From contig NZ_JAFIWB010000001.1 in the NCBI RefSeq assembly GCF_017163705.1, positions 186,001 through 250,000 of the forward strand: a stretch of 64,000 bases of DNA. Direction: 5' to 3'. A program made the position numbers and the translations under genes. The notes below the pieces were generated by a model. The model was not told where the DNA came from and searched no databases. It saw only the letters and a program-made list of their open reading frames with translations. Below are positions 36,736 through 44,620 of this stretch, one piece after another; the first letter of the stretch is position 1, and every line of letters begins with the position of its first letter. Source of the DNA: Xanthomonas bonasiae (GTDB lineage Bacteria > Pseudomonadota > Gammaproteobacteria > Xanthomonadales > Xanthomonadaceae).

Positions 36736-37173
36736 GTACCACGCGGCCGGCACCCGCTGCCGGCCCAGCAGCCAAGACCAAGGGCGCCTGCGCATGCGGC
36801 GCCCTTTTTGCTGGGCGCAGATGCGGCAGGCGCTGCCGGATCCCGCCCGCCAAGGCGGCCAGCGGGAGATCGAGCAGGCGATGCCGTCGCAGACGCGCGC
36901 CGCGGTGCCGCCGGCCAGGGCGTGCCGTCGGTTGCCGAGTCAGTCGCCGGGTCTGCCGGGGCGCCGGCCGGCACTGGGTCGCAGCGCCCGACGGGCGCTC
37001 GGGTCGTCTAGCCGCGCGGTGTCGGCTGGCGCCCGAAAAGCCCAATCCGCAGGGCCGCTGTTGCGCATGCGCGCTGCCGCATCAGCGCTCTGGCACGGAC
37101 ACGTGGGTTCCCTTGCTGGCTTTTGCCCCATGCACGCGCAAGCGCGGCGCGACCTGCTGGTGGATGCCACGCC
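36736..37173. other. Intergenic region after rluB
   Basis: Apart from the terminator at 36781-36809 I see nothing I can support in these 438 bases. Open frames here are short and GC-driven. It separates the convergent rluB and a hypothetical gene. Confidence 0.55.
36781..36809 (+). terminator. Rho-independent terminator of scpA-scpB-rluB
   Basis: Stem AGGGCGCC/GGCGCCCT with a 9-base loop (36781-36805), then a TTTTT run to 36809. Confidence 0.92.
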
Positions 37174-37800
37174 CTAAGGCGAGCCTGCCCGGCATTCCTG
37201 GCTGTAGGCCACGGCGTAGGATTTCTCCATGCACCGCGCCAGCCCTTCGACGACGTCCGCATTCGGCGGCCAGCGCATCTTGATCACCTGCCCATCCTGC
37301 ATCGGCAGCTCGATGACTCCATCCTTCAACGGCGGCAGGTCCGGCGACGGCGGCACCGCGTCCAGCGCCTTCTTCGCCGCTGCCAGGCCCTTCTGGTCGT
37401 GGGCGAGGAACGCCATCGTCGCATCGACATACGGATTCCATCCGGCAGGATCCTGCGATGCAGGCTTCTTGGACGCCTGCATCAGCGCCATCGCGGCGGG
37501 ATAGTCGCCGGCGAACGCGCGCAGCTGTCCCTCATGCCAATAGAGAAGACTGGCGTCGTCGGGATGCGCCTTCCTGTAGTCGCGGATCAGATCGGCAGCG
37601 GCCGTTTCGCAGCCGGGACGCGCCGCAATGGCGCGCCAACCGCCGCCGCCATCGCGCACGTCCTGATCGAACTGCTGCTGATCCAGGGCCAGCAGCCTGG
37701 GCCTGTCGACCTCGCAGGCTTGCATGCCCTGCCCGGCTGCAGACGCGTCGCGCGCCGACAGCAGCGCCATGAACACAACGGCCAGCCCGATCCTGCTCAT
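37174..37800 (-). CDS. Hypothetical exported protein
   Basis: 208 residues, not recognised. Signal peptide MSRIGLAVVFMALLSARDASA followed by AGQGMQACEVDRPRL. The mature part is helical with TPR-like spacing (AADLIRDYRKAHPDDASLLY, AFAGDYPAAMALMQASKKPA, DATMAFLAHDQKGLAAAKKA). It ends in a segment resembling a small beta element (DGVIELPMQDGQVIKMRW). Cysteines at positions near 29, 66 and two near the C-terminus could form disulfides. Start fixed by the Shine-Dalgarno AGGAGAGG upstream of ATG 37800. Probable periplasmic protein of unknown role. Confidence 0.75.
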   Translation of the reverse strand: MSRIGLAVVFMALLSARDASAAGQGMQACEVDRPRLLALDQQQFDQDVRDGGGGWRAIAARPGCETAAADLIRDYRKAHPDDASLLYWHEGQLRAFAGDYPAAMALMQASKKPASQDPAGWNPYVDATMAFLAHDQKGLAAAKKALDAVPPSPDLPPLKDGVIELPMQDGQVIKMRWPPNADVVEGLARCMEKSYAVAYSQECRAGSP

Positions 37801-38068
37801 CGATCGCCTCTCCTGCCTGCGGCATGCGCATCCGCCCGATGTCGGTCGCGATCTTGCCACGGCAAGCGGCTGGCTACGAACAAGCGTTCGATGCGATAGG
37901 TCTTGGTCCGCACAGCCGGGACATGACGCGCATGGCGCCAAGGCCCGCTGCGGCATCCGCGCATGGCCGCACGCCCGAGGCGCCGATGCGCAAAAGCGGC
38001 GAAGCCGATATCCTGGGCGTCCTGAGCTGCCCACTTCCGCGGCGGCGCCTCTACCGATCGGAGATTCC

Positions 38069-38761
38069 ATGTCACGGAAGATACTGCTGCCCCTGTTGAT
38101 CGCCGCCGTGCTGAGCCTGGGCGCGTGCAAGAAGGTGCAGGAAGAAGTCGCCGCCGCGCAGAACCCCTACCCCAAGAGCTCGCCGCTGCACGAGCCGTTC
38201 GACCGCATGCTGCGCAAGCTGGTCAACGATCCGCGCTATGTCGCGCTGCTCAAGCAGGGCGACAAGGCGCAGGCACAGCGCGCCGGCTTCGAGCTGGCGC
38301 AGAAGGGCATCACCCGGCTGGACCATGCCACGCTGGAACAGCGCCTGGAAATCCTTGCCGCGGTCAGCGAAAAAGTGGACGTGCCCAAGTGCGCGCTGCT
38401 GGCCCGCGGCGGCAACCCGAACGACGCGCAGGCGATGAGCGCGGCGATGCTGCAGGGGCTGGAGACGCTGCCGCCGGCGCAGATCGATCAATGGTTCGAG
38501 ATTTCGCTCAAGGCGACCGATGCGCAGTTGAGCAACACGCCGCCGCAGACCGTGGCGCCGGCCGATGTGCAGGCGGCGATGACCAGCCTGATCGGCGCCC
38601 TGCCCGCCGATCAGCAGCAGCGCCTGTTGAAGGTGCTGCCGCAGATGGCGCAGGCCAGCGACGCCGACGTCTGCTGGGCCGCGCGTACGCTGTACGCGCA
38701 GGCGCTGGCCGCCAAGGAACCGGTGCGCGGCCAGCTGGCCTGGGTGTTCGCTCAGCAGTGA
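38069..38761 (+). CDS. Hypothetical lipoprotein
   Basis: 230 residues, not recognised by function. Lipoprotein signal LLPLLIAAVLSLGAC with Cys20 as lipidation site (KK follows, so not an inner-membrane Asp+2 retention signal). The mature part is mainly helical (PFDRMLRKLVNDPRYVALLK, ATLEQRLEILAAVSEKVDVP, AMSAAMLQGLETLPPAQIDQ) with two cysteines that may pair (KCALLA, ADVCWAA). Start from GGAG 8 bases ahead of ATG 38069. It diverges from the exported protein at 37174-37800. Confidence 0.78.
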   Translation: MSRKILLPLLIAAVLSLGACKKVQEEVAAAQNPYPKSSPLHEPFDRMLRKLVNDPRYVALLKQGDKAQAQRAGFELAQKGITRLDHATLEQRLEILAAVSEKVDVPKCALLARGGNPNDAQAMSAAMLQGLETLPPAQIDQWFEISLKATDAQLSNTPPQTVAPADVQAAMTSLIGALPADQQQRLLKVLPQMAQASDADVCWAARTLYAQALAAKEPVRGQLAWVFAQQ

Positions 38762-38842
38762 GCGGACCTGCCGGCGCTGCGGCCTCCTGCGGGAAGCCGA
38801 AGCGCCCTGGCGCCGCTGCGATCGCAGACGGCGCCGCGCGGC

Positions 38843-39280
38843 TCAGCGCCGCTCGATGGTGAAACCGCCGACCGCCACGCCCAGGTCCCAGCCCTTGCCG
38901 GTGCCGGCCAGGGCCAGCGAGATATCGCCCTTGGTCATGACCTGCGCGTCGGAAGACTTGGCCGCGCCGGCATGCGCCTCGGCGGTCGCGTAGGTGCCGA
39001 ACAGGTCGTTGAGCGTGTAGGCGCCGGTGAACCGGCCGCGGCCGTCGACGATCTTCGACTTGCCCACGCTCAGGCCGCCGCCCTTGGCGCTGATCTTGAC
39101 CGGGATCTTGGAGCCGTTGTCGCAGGTGATGGTGCCGGTGCCGGTGGCGGTCTTGTAGAACACCGACCAGCCGGACAGATTGAAGCGCAGCTGGCAATCG
39201 ATGTTGCCGGCGGCATGCGCCTGCGGCATGAAGGCGATGCCGGCGAGCAGCGCGGCGGTGGTCAACAGTTTGTTGTACAT
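38843..39280 (-). CDS. Hypothetical exported beta-rich protein
   Basis: 145 residues. Signal peptide MYNKLLTTAALLAGIAFMPQAHA, mature start AGNIDCQLRFNLSGWSVFYK. A single probable disulfide (C28 and the Cys in TGTITCDNG). The rest is Gly-rich alternating strands (GGGLSVGKSKIVDGRGRFTG, GDISLALAGTGKGWDLGVAV), reminiscent of small secreted beta-sandwich proteins of other alpha/gammaproteobacteria, but I cannot name a family with confidence. No operon partners. Confidence 0.75.
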   Translation of the reverse strand: MYNKLLTTAALLAGIAFMPQAHAAGNIDCQLRFNLSGWSVFYKTATGTGTITCDNGSKIPVKISAKGGGLSVGKSKIVDGRGRFTGAYTLNDLFGTYATAEAHAGAAKSSDAQVMTKGDISLALAGTGKGWDLGVAVGGFTIERR

Positions 39281-39368
39281 GGCGACGCTCCGTGGATGGG
39301 AAACGCGCCGAGCCTAGCAGCGCGCCATGCAAGACGGCGTCAGCGATCGCGGCACGGCATGGCGCCGT

Positions 39369-40199
39369 TCAGCGATCGGCGTTGGGCGCCCCGAGGCTGA
39401 AGGCGTCGGCGTCGAGCATCGCCGGGAAGCGCGCGCGGTGCGCGGCCAGCGCCGCCGCCGAGATGGTGGTGGTGGCCACCTGCTCGCGCTCGCGGATCTC
39501 CAGCTGCGGCTGGCCGAGGAAGTCGATCACCGCGCTGTCGCCGGCATAGTGCAGGCCGTTGCCGTCCTCGCCCACCCGGTTGACCGCGGCCACGAAGCAC
39601 AGGTTCTCGATCGCGCGCGCGCGCAGCAGGGTGCGCCACGGGTAGGCGCGCGCCGACGGCCAGTTGGCGACGAAGATCTGCAGGTCGAAGTCGAGCTGGC
39701 CGGGGCGCTCGACGTCGTAGCGGTTGCGGCAGAACACCGGGAAACGCAGGTCGTAGCAGACCTGCGGATTGATCCGCCAGCCCTTCCAGTCCACGCACAG
39801 CCGCTCGCGCCCGGCGGCATAGCGCTGGTGCTCGTTGGCGTAGCGGAACAGGTGGCGCTTGTCGTAGTGCTGCAGTGCGCCGTCGGGCGTGGCCCACAGC
39901 AGGCGGTTGAACACCTTTGCGGCGCCGTCCTCGCCGGGCACGCGCAACTGCACGCTGCCGGTCACCGCCGCCCCCAGCCGCGCCGCCTGCTCGCGGATCC
40001 AGGCCACGGTCGGCCCGTCCATGCCCTCGGCCTGGTCCAGCGCCTCGTTGGAGAAACCGCTGGTGAAGGTTTCCGGCAGGATCACCAGATCGGTCGCCCC
40101 GGCCAGCGGCGCCAGCAGCTCGGCGTAGTGCGCGCGATTGCCGGCCGGATCGTGCCAGCGGGTGTCGCCTTGGATCAGGGAGATGCGGAGATCGTTCAT
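39369..40199 (-). CDS. yafV: Omega-amidase YafV-type carbon-nitrogen hydrolase
   Basis: 276 residues of the nitrilase superfamily with the Glu-Lys-Cys triad E43 (LVILPETFTSGFS), K114 (LQHYDKRHLFRY) and C148 (INPQVCYDLRFPVFC). The family's omega-amidase branch hydrolyses alpha-ketoglutaramate and alpha-ketosuccinamate, the products of glutamine or asparagine transamination. The next gene upstream encodes a YbdL-type aminotransferase, so the pair fits the glutamine transaminase-omega-amidase route used in methionine salvage. An inverted G-rich repeat fills the gap between them. Confidence 0.88.
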   Translation of the reverse strand: MNDLRISLIQGDTRWHDPAGNRAHYAELLAPLAGATDLVILPETFTSGFSNEALDQAEGMDGPTVAWIREQAARLGAAVTGSVQLRVPGEDGAAKVFNRLLWATPDGALQHYDKRHLFRYANEHQRYAAGRERLCVDWKGWRINPQVCYDLRFPVFCRNRYDVERPGQLDFDLQIFVANWPSARAYPWRTLLRARAIENLCFVAAVNRVGEDGNGLHYAGDSAVIDFLGQPQLEIREREQVATTTISAAALAAHRARFPAMLDADAFSLGAPNADR

Positions 40200-40203
40200 T
40201 GCC

Positions 40204-40291
40204 GGGAATCGGGAAAGGAGAATAGGGAATCGGCACAGGCTAAGCGCAACAGCCGCTTTTCACCATTCCCCATTCCCGTTTCCCCGTTCCC
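40204..40291. repeat. Inverted G-rich/C-rich repeat element between aminotransferase and omega-amidase genes
   Basis: G-arm 40204-40232 (GGGAATCGGGAAAGGAGAAT...), core 40233-40262 containing GCAACAGCCGCTTTTCACC, and C-arm 40263-40291 (CCATTCCCCATTCCCGTTTC...). This is the most symmetric of the elements in the window, with both arms and the core clear. Confidence 0.88.
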
Positions 40292-40306
40292 AACGGCTTC
40301 GCGCGC

Positions 40307-41455
40307 CTACAGCGCGCGCAACCGCTCGATCGCCGCATCCAGCGTCGCTTCGTTCTTGGCGAAGCACAGCCGGGCCAGGCGCTGGCCCGGCGGCGGGGTC
40401 TGGTAGAACGGCGACAGCGGGATCGCCGCCACCCCCTTCTCGATGGTCAGCCACTTCACGAACTCGGTGTCGGGCAGGTCGCTGATGGCCGAATAGTCGA
40501 CCAGCTGGAAGTAGCCGCCCGGCACCGGCAATGGCTTGAGCCGGGTGGTCAGCAGCTGTTCGCGGAAGCGGTCGCGCTTGGCCTGGTAGAACGCGCCCAG
40601 TTGCTCGTCGTGCTCGGGTTCGTCGCGGATCATCGCGGCGAAGGCGTACTGGGCCGGGCCGAAGCTGGTGAAGGTGTTGTACTGGTGGACCTTACGGAAT
40701 TCGGCGCTCAGCGCCGGCGGCGCGATCGCGTAGCCGATCTTCCAGCCGGTGCAGTGGTAGGTCTTGCCGAAGCTGGAGACGACGAAGGCGCGCTCGCGCA
40801 GTTCCGGCCAGCGCAGCACCGATTCGTGGCGGCGGCCGTCGAACACGATGTGCTCGTAGACCTCGTCGGAGATCAGGAAGATATCGCTGCCGCGCAGCAG
40901 GTCGGCCACCGCCTGCAGGTCGTCGGCGCCGAGCATCGCGCCGGACGGGTTGTGCGGGCTGTTGAGGATCAGCAGCCGCGTGCGCGGGGTGATCGCCGCG
41001 CGCACCCGCTCCCAGTCCACCGCGAAGCTTTGCGGGTCCAGCGGCACGTGCACCGCGCGCGCGCCGGCCAGGTCGATCGCCGGCTCGTAGCTGTCGTAGG
41101 CCGGATCCAGCACGATCACTTCCTCGCCCGGCCGCACCACCGCGTGGATGGCGTTGAACAGTGCCTCGGTGGCACCGCTGGTCACGGTGACCTCGGTGTC
41201 GGGATCGACCTGCGCGCCATAGCAGCGCAGCGCCTTGCCGGCGATCGCCTGGCGCAGCACCGGCACCCCGGTCATCGGCGGATACTGGTTGTGGCCGTCG
41301 CGCATCGCCTGGGCAAGGGTGTCGATCAACCGCGCTGGCGCGGCGAAGTCGGGAAAGCCCTGGCCCAGGTTGACCGCGCCGTGCTCGGCGGCCAGTTGCG
41401 ACATCACGGTGAAGATGGTGGTGCCCACCTTGGGCAGCTTGGTCTGCGGGTGCAT
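40307..41455 (-). CDS. ybdL: Methionine aminotransferase YbdL-type (class I/II PLP enzyme)
   Basis: 382 residues starting [20 protein letters not shown]. Class I aminotransferase motifs: [53 protein letters not shown], and the PLP lysine in [16 protein letters not shown] (about residue 231). YbdL prefers methionine, with oxo-acids as acceptor. Paired with an omega-amidase gene, it probably transaminates ketomethiobutyrate with glutamine. An upstream in-frame ATG at 41614 would read an Arg/Gly-rich extension absent from the family, so I use 41455. Confidence 0.92.
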   Translation of the reverse strand: MHPQTKLPKVGTTIFTVMSQLAAEHGAVNLGQGFPDFAAPARLIDTLAQAMRDGHNQYPPMTGVPVLRQAIAGKALRCYGAQVDPDTEVTVTSGATEALFNAIHAVVRPGEEVIVLDPAYDSYEPAIDLAGARAVHVPLDPQSFAVDWERVRAAITPRTRLLILNSPHNPSGAMLGADDLQAVADLLRGSDIFLISDEVYEHIVFDGRRHESVLRWPELRERAFVVSSFGKTYHCTGWKIGYAIAPPALSAEFRKVHQYNTFTSFGPAQYAFAAMIRDEPEHDEQLGAFYQAKRDRFREQLLTTRLKPLPVPGGYFQLVDYSAISDLPDTEFVKWLTIEKGVAAIPLSPFYQTPPPGQRLARLCFAKNEATLDAAIERLRAL

Positions 41456-41609
41456 GCGTCCGGGTACGGGAGCGGGAAAGCGTCGAGTGTACGCAAAGCC
41501 GCTTGCCGGCGATGCGTCGCCGCCGCGCAAAACAGCGTTCTTCGCGCGGCCCATTGGGCCGGCGCCGCCGGCGCCGCGGCGGCGCCCGCGCCGGGTGGCC
41601 GCATGCCGA

Positions 41610-41615
41610 TACAAT
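41610..41615 (+). promoter_or_regulatory. -10-like element ahead of the ccm operon
   Basis: TACAAT lies 58 bases before the ccmA ATG, in the divergent spacer with the aminotransferase gene. No convincing -35 box is present, so this is only a candidate. Confidence 0.35.
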
Positions 41616-41673
41616 GCGCGGCTCCCGCACCCACCGCCTGCCGCCGCGCCCGTCCCGGCGCGGCATTCCGCCG

Positions 41674-42321
41674 ATGACCGATCCGCTGCATTCCCCGCCG
41701 CCGCTGCTGGCCGCGCACGGGCTCACCTTCGCCCGCGACGACGCCGCCGTGTTCGGCCCGCTGGACTTCCATCTGGATGCGGGCGAGGCGCTGCTGGTGC
41801 AGGGCGACAACGGCGCCGGCAAGACCACCCTGCTGCGGGTGCTGGTCGGGCTGCTGCGCGCGGAGGCCGGACGCATCGAGATCGACGGCCGCCCGGTGCG
41901 CCGCGGCGACCGCGCGCGCTACATGGCCTACCTGGGCCACCTGGGCGCGCTGAAGGCGGACCTGAGCACCCTGGAGAACCTGCACTACCTGTGCGGCCTG
42001 CAGGGCCGCCGCGCCAAGCAGATGCCGGGCAGCGCGCTGGCCATCGTCGGCCTGGCCGGCTACGAGGACACCCTGGTGCGGCAGCTGTCGGCCGGACAGA
42101 AGAAGCGCCTGGCGCTGGCCCGGGTGTGGCTGTCGCCGGCGCCGCTGTGGCTGCTCGACGAACCCTACGCCAACCTCGACCTGGACGGCATCACCCTGGT
42201 CAACCGGATGATCGCCGCGCACCTGCGCAGCGGCGGCGCGGCGCTGGTCACCACCCACGGCGCCTACGCCGCGCCGCCGGTGCGCACGCGCATGCTGAGC
42301 CTGAGCGGGGTGGCCGCATGA
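41674..42321 (+). CDS. ccmA: Cytochrome c biogenesis ATP-binding protein CcmA
   Basis: 215 residues. Walker [10 protein letters not shown], signature [16 protein letters not shown], Walker [13 protein letters not shown]. ATPase of the CcmABCD complex; ATP hydrolysis is needed to release haem-loaded CcmE from CcmC. Start at ATG 41674 ([16 protein letters not shown]). First gene of a complete ccmABCDEFGHI operon; its stop overlaps the ccmB start. Confidence 0.95.
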   Translation: MTDPLHSPPPLLAAHGLTFARDDAAVFGPLDFHLDAGEALLVQGDNGAGKTTLLRVLVGLLRAEAGRIEIDGRPVRRGDRARYMAYLGHLGALKADLSTLENLHYLCGLQGRRAKQMPGSALAIVGLAGYEDTLVRQLSAGQKKRLALARVWLSPAPLWLLDEPYANLDLDGITLVNRMIAAHLRSGGAALVTTHGAYAAPPVRTRMLSLSGVAA

Positions 42322-43013
42322 GCCTGGCCGCACCGGTTCCCTCGCTGTGGCAGGCCACCCGCGCGCTGTTGCTGCGCGATCTGCGCCTGCTGTGGCGGCG
42401 CCGCGGCGACGCGCTGCAGCCGGCGCTGTTCGCGTTGCTGATCGTGGCCCTGTTCGCGCTGGCGCTGGGCAACCAGCCGCGCCTCCTCGGCGAGGTCGCC
42501 GGCGCCGCGCTGTGGCTGGCGGCGCTGCTGGCCGGGCTGTTGGCGCTGGACAGCCTGTTCCGCGGCGACGCCGAGGACGGCTCGCTGGAACAGTGGCTGC
42601 TGGCGCCGGTGCCGCTGGCCTGGCTGGTGCTGGTGCGGGTGCTGCTGCACTGGCTGACCACCGCGCTGCCGCTGATCGTGGCCACCCCGCTGCTCGGCGA
42701 ATTGCTGCACCTGCCGCATGACCGCATGCCGGTGCTGCTGGCATCGTTGGCGCTGGGCACGCCGCTGCTGAGCCTGATCGGCGCAGTCGTGGCGGCGCTG
42801 ACGGTGAGCATGAAGCGCGCCGGGATCCTGGTCGCGCTGCTGGCGCTGCCGCTGTACGTGCCGGTGCTGGTGTTCGGTGCCGGCAGCGTGGCGGCCGCGG
42901 CGCAGGGCCTGGATCCCGGCGGCGGCCTGCTGCTGCTGGCGGCCGGGCTGGTGCTGGGACTGGTGCTGGCGCCGCTGGCGGCGGCGGCGGCGATCCGCAT
43001 CTCGTTGAGCTGA
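42318..43013 (+). CDS. ccmB: Haem exporter protein CcmB
   Basis: 231 residues with six hydrophobic segments, starting near residue 30 ([17 protein letters not shown]). Family features: [18 protein letters not shown] near the N-terminus and [20 protein letters not shown] in the first loop. It is the permease-like partner of CcmA. ATGA overlap with ccmA. The following 115-base gap carries a TAGAAT element ahead of ccmC. Confidence 0.94.
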   Translation: MSLAAPVPSLWQATRALLLRDLRLLWRRRGDALQPALFALLIVALFALALGNQPRLLGEVAGAALWLAALLAGLLALDSLFRGDAEDGSLEQWLLAPVPLAWLVLVRVLLHWLTTALPLIVATPLLGELLHLPHDRMPVLLASLALGTPLLSLIGAVVAALTVSMKRAGILVALLALPLYVPVLVFGAGSVAAAAQGLDPGGGLLLLAAGLVLGLVLAPLAAAAAIRISLS

Positions 43014-43115
43014 GCGCATTTGGCGCAGCGCCAGCGCCGCGCGGGCCGTACCATCGTGTTGTCCTGGTCCATCGTCGCACCGCTGTCGCCGCACCGTAGC
43101 AAGCCCCCCGCCCGC

Positions 43116-43121
43116 TAGAAT
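43116..43121 (+). promoter_or_regulatory. -10-like TAGAAT immediately ahead of ccmC
   Basis: GCTAGAATCGACCGC precedes the ccmC ATG, with only 7 bases between the -10 box and the start codon. A transcript from it would begin at or near the ATG (leaderless). The same GCTAGAATCG sequence precedes the metX-type gene at 48868-48877. No clear -35 box. Confidence 0.45.
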
Positions 43122-43128
43122 CGACCGC

Positions 43129-43878
43129 ATGTCCTCCGTCGTCCGCTGGTTCCACCAACTCGGTTCGCCCCCCGCCTTCGACCGCTTCGCCGCGCGCTGG
43201 ACGCCATGGTGCTATCTGGCCGCGCTGCTGCTGGGCGGGCTGGGGATCTGGCAGGCGCTGTTCGTGGTACCGGCCGACCGCCTGCAGAGCGACGCCTTCC
43301 GCATTCTCTACATCCACGTGCCCAGCGCGTGGATGAGCCTGTTCGTGTTCGGGCTGATGGCGCTGTACGCGGCGATCGCGCAGGTCTGGCGGATCAAGCT
43401 GTGCGAGGTGCTGGCGATGGCCTGCGCGCCGATCGGCGCCGCCTTCACCGTGATCACCCTGCTGACCGGCAGCATCTGGGGCAAGCCGATGTGGGGCGCC
43501 TGGTGGGACTGGGATCCGCGCCTGACCACCGAACTGATCCTGCTGTTCCTGTACATCGGGGTGATGGGCCTGTACCTGGCGATCGAGGACCGCCGCAACG
43601 CCGCGCGCGCGGCCGGGCTGCTGGCCATCGTCGGCGTGGTGCTGCTGCCGGTGATCCGCTATTCGGTGGTGTGGTGGAACTCGCTGCACCAGGGCCAAAC
43701 CATCAGCCTGTTCGGCCAGTCGAGCATGGACCCGAGCATGCTGCCGCCGCTGTGGCTGATGGTGGCGGCGACCAAGTTCTGGTTCGCCGGCTCGCTGCTG
43801 GCGCGCGCGCGCGCCGACAACCTGCGCCGCGAGGCCGGCAAGGACTGGGTGGCGAAACTGGCGGAGGCGCGCGGATGA
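43129..43878 (+). CDS. ccmC: Haem lyase component CcmC
   Basis: 249 residues, six membrane helices. The periplasmic tryptophan-rich WWD motif [11 protein letters not shown] is at about residues 124-134, flanked by conserved histidines (YIHVPSAW with His63; [12 protein letters not shown]). It hands haem to CcmE in the periplasm. Its stop overlaps ccmD. It may have its own start of transcription (TAGAAT at 43116). Confidence 0.96.
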   Translation: MSSVVRWFHQLGSPPAFDRFAARWTPWCYLAALLLGGLGIWQALFVVPADRLQSDAFRILYIHVPSAWMSLFVFGLMALYAAIAQVWRIKLCEVLAMACAPIGAAFTVITLLTGSIWGKPMWGAWWDWDPRLTTELILLFLYIGVMGLYLAIEDRRNAARAAGLLAIVGVVLLPVIRYSVVWWNSLHQGQTISLFGQSSMDPSMLPPLWLMVAATKFWFAGSLLARARADNLRREAGKDWVAKLAEARG

Positions 43879-44048
43879 ATTACCTGCCCTACGTGATCGG
43901 CGCCTATGCGGTGTTCGTCGGCGTGCTGCTGGCCGACTTCGTGCTGGCGCGGCTGCAGCTGCGCGGCGCCCTGCGCGCGGCGCGACTGCGCGCGCAACGC
44001 AAGCAGCAGCCCAAGCCCGACCCGGCCACGCTGGACCTGAGCCGATGA
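43875..44048 (+). CDS. ccmD: Haem exporter protein CcmD
   Basis: 57 residues, [20 protein letters not shown] followed by a basic cytoplasmic tail ([20 protein letters not shown]). One membrane helix. It is the small subunit of CcmABCD required to release holo-CcmE. ATGA overlaps on both sides, with ccmC and ccmE, fix its limits. Confidence 0.9.
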   Translation: MNYLPYVIGAYAVFVGVLLADFVLARLQLRGALRAARLRAQRKQQPKPDPATLDLSR

Positions 44049-44497
44049 CCCCGCAACGCAAGCGCCGCCTGCTGCTGTTGATGGTGCTGGTGCTGGCCGC
44101 CGGCCTGACCACCACGCTGGTGGCGATGGCCCTGCAGCGCAATACCGCCTACCTGTACACCCCGGCCGAAGTGCTGGCCGGCAAGACCGCCGAGCACGCG
44201 CGTTTCCGCCTCGGCGGCATGGTCGAGAAAGGCTCGTTCCAGCGCGCGCCCGGCTCGTTGCTGGCGCGGTTCCGGGTCACCGACGGCGATGCGCAGCTGA
44301 CCGTCAGCTACGACCGGATCCTGCCCGACCTGTTCCGCGAAGGCCAGGCGGTGGTGGCCACCGGCCGCATGCACGGCGGCGTGTTCGTGGCCGAGGACGT
44401 GCTGGCCAAGCACGACGAGACCTACATGCCCAAGGAACTGGAAGACAAGATGGGCAGCGCGCATCGCAAGCACGATGTGGCGGAGGCGGCGCGGTGA
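44045..44497 (+). CDS. ccmE: Haem chaperone CcmE
   Basis: 150 residues. N-terminal membrane anchor ([20 protein letters not shown]), OB-fold domain with [13 protein letters not shown], and the haem-binding motif [11 protein letters not shown], where His123 forms the covalent haem link and Tyr127 is the conserved axial residue. It carries haem to CcmF/H. After it a 123-base gap with a repeat element separates it from ccmF; most other junctions in the operon overlap or nearly abut. Confidence 0.96.
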   Translation: MTPQRKRRLLLLMVLVLAAGLTTTLVAMALQRNTAYLYTPAEVLAGKTAEHARFRLGGMVEKGSFQRAPGSLLARFRVTDGDAQLTVSYDRILPDLFREGQAVVATGRMHGGVFVAEDVLAKHDETYMPKELEDKMGSAHRKHDVAEAAR

Positions 44498-44511
44498 CTG
44501 GAGTTTTCTGC

Positions 44512-44610
44512 GGGACTCGGGACTCGGGACCCGGGACTCGTAACAGCGAGACCGCGCGCGGCCTGAGCGTTCGCTTTTCCGTGTCCCGGGTCCCGGGTCC
44601 CGCGTCCCGG
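44512..44610. repeat. Inverted G-rich/C-rich repeat element between ccmE and ccmF
   Basis: G-arm 44512-44540 (GGGACTCGGGACTCGGGACC...), core 44541-44583 with TAACAGCGAGACCGCGCGCG and CGCTTTTCC, C-arm 44584-44610 (TCCCGGGTCCCGGGTCCCGC...). The arms use GGGACTC rather than GGGATTC units, on both sides, so pairing is conserved. It sits inside an operon, ending 10 bases before the ccmF start. Confidence 0.88.
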
Positions 44611-44620
44611 CGCACGCCTC

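Noticed and set aside
38843-39280. Assigning the exported beta-rich protein to the DUF992 or EipA (DUF1134) families
   Set aside because: Only general features (signal peptide, Gly-rich strands, one disulfide) agree; no diagnostic motif could be matched.
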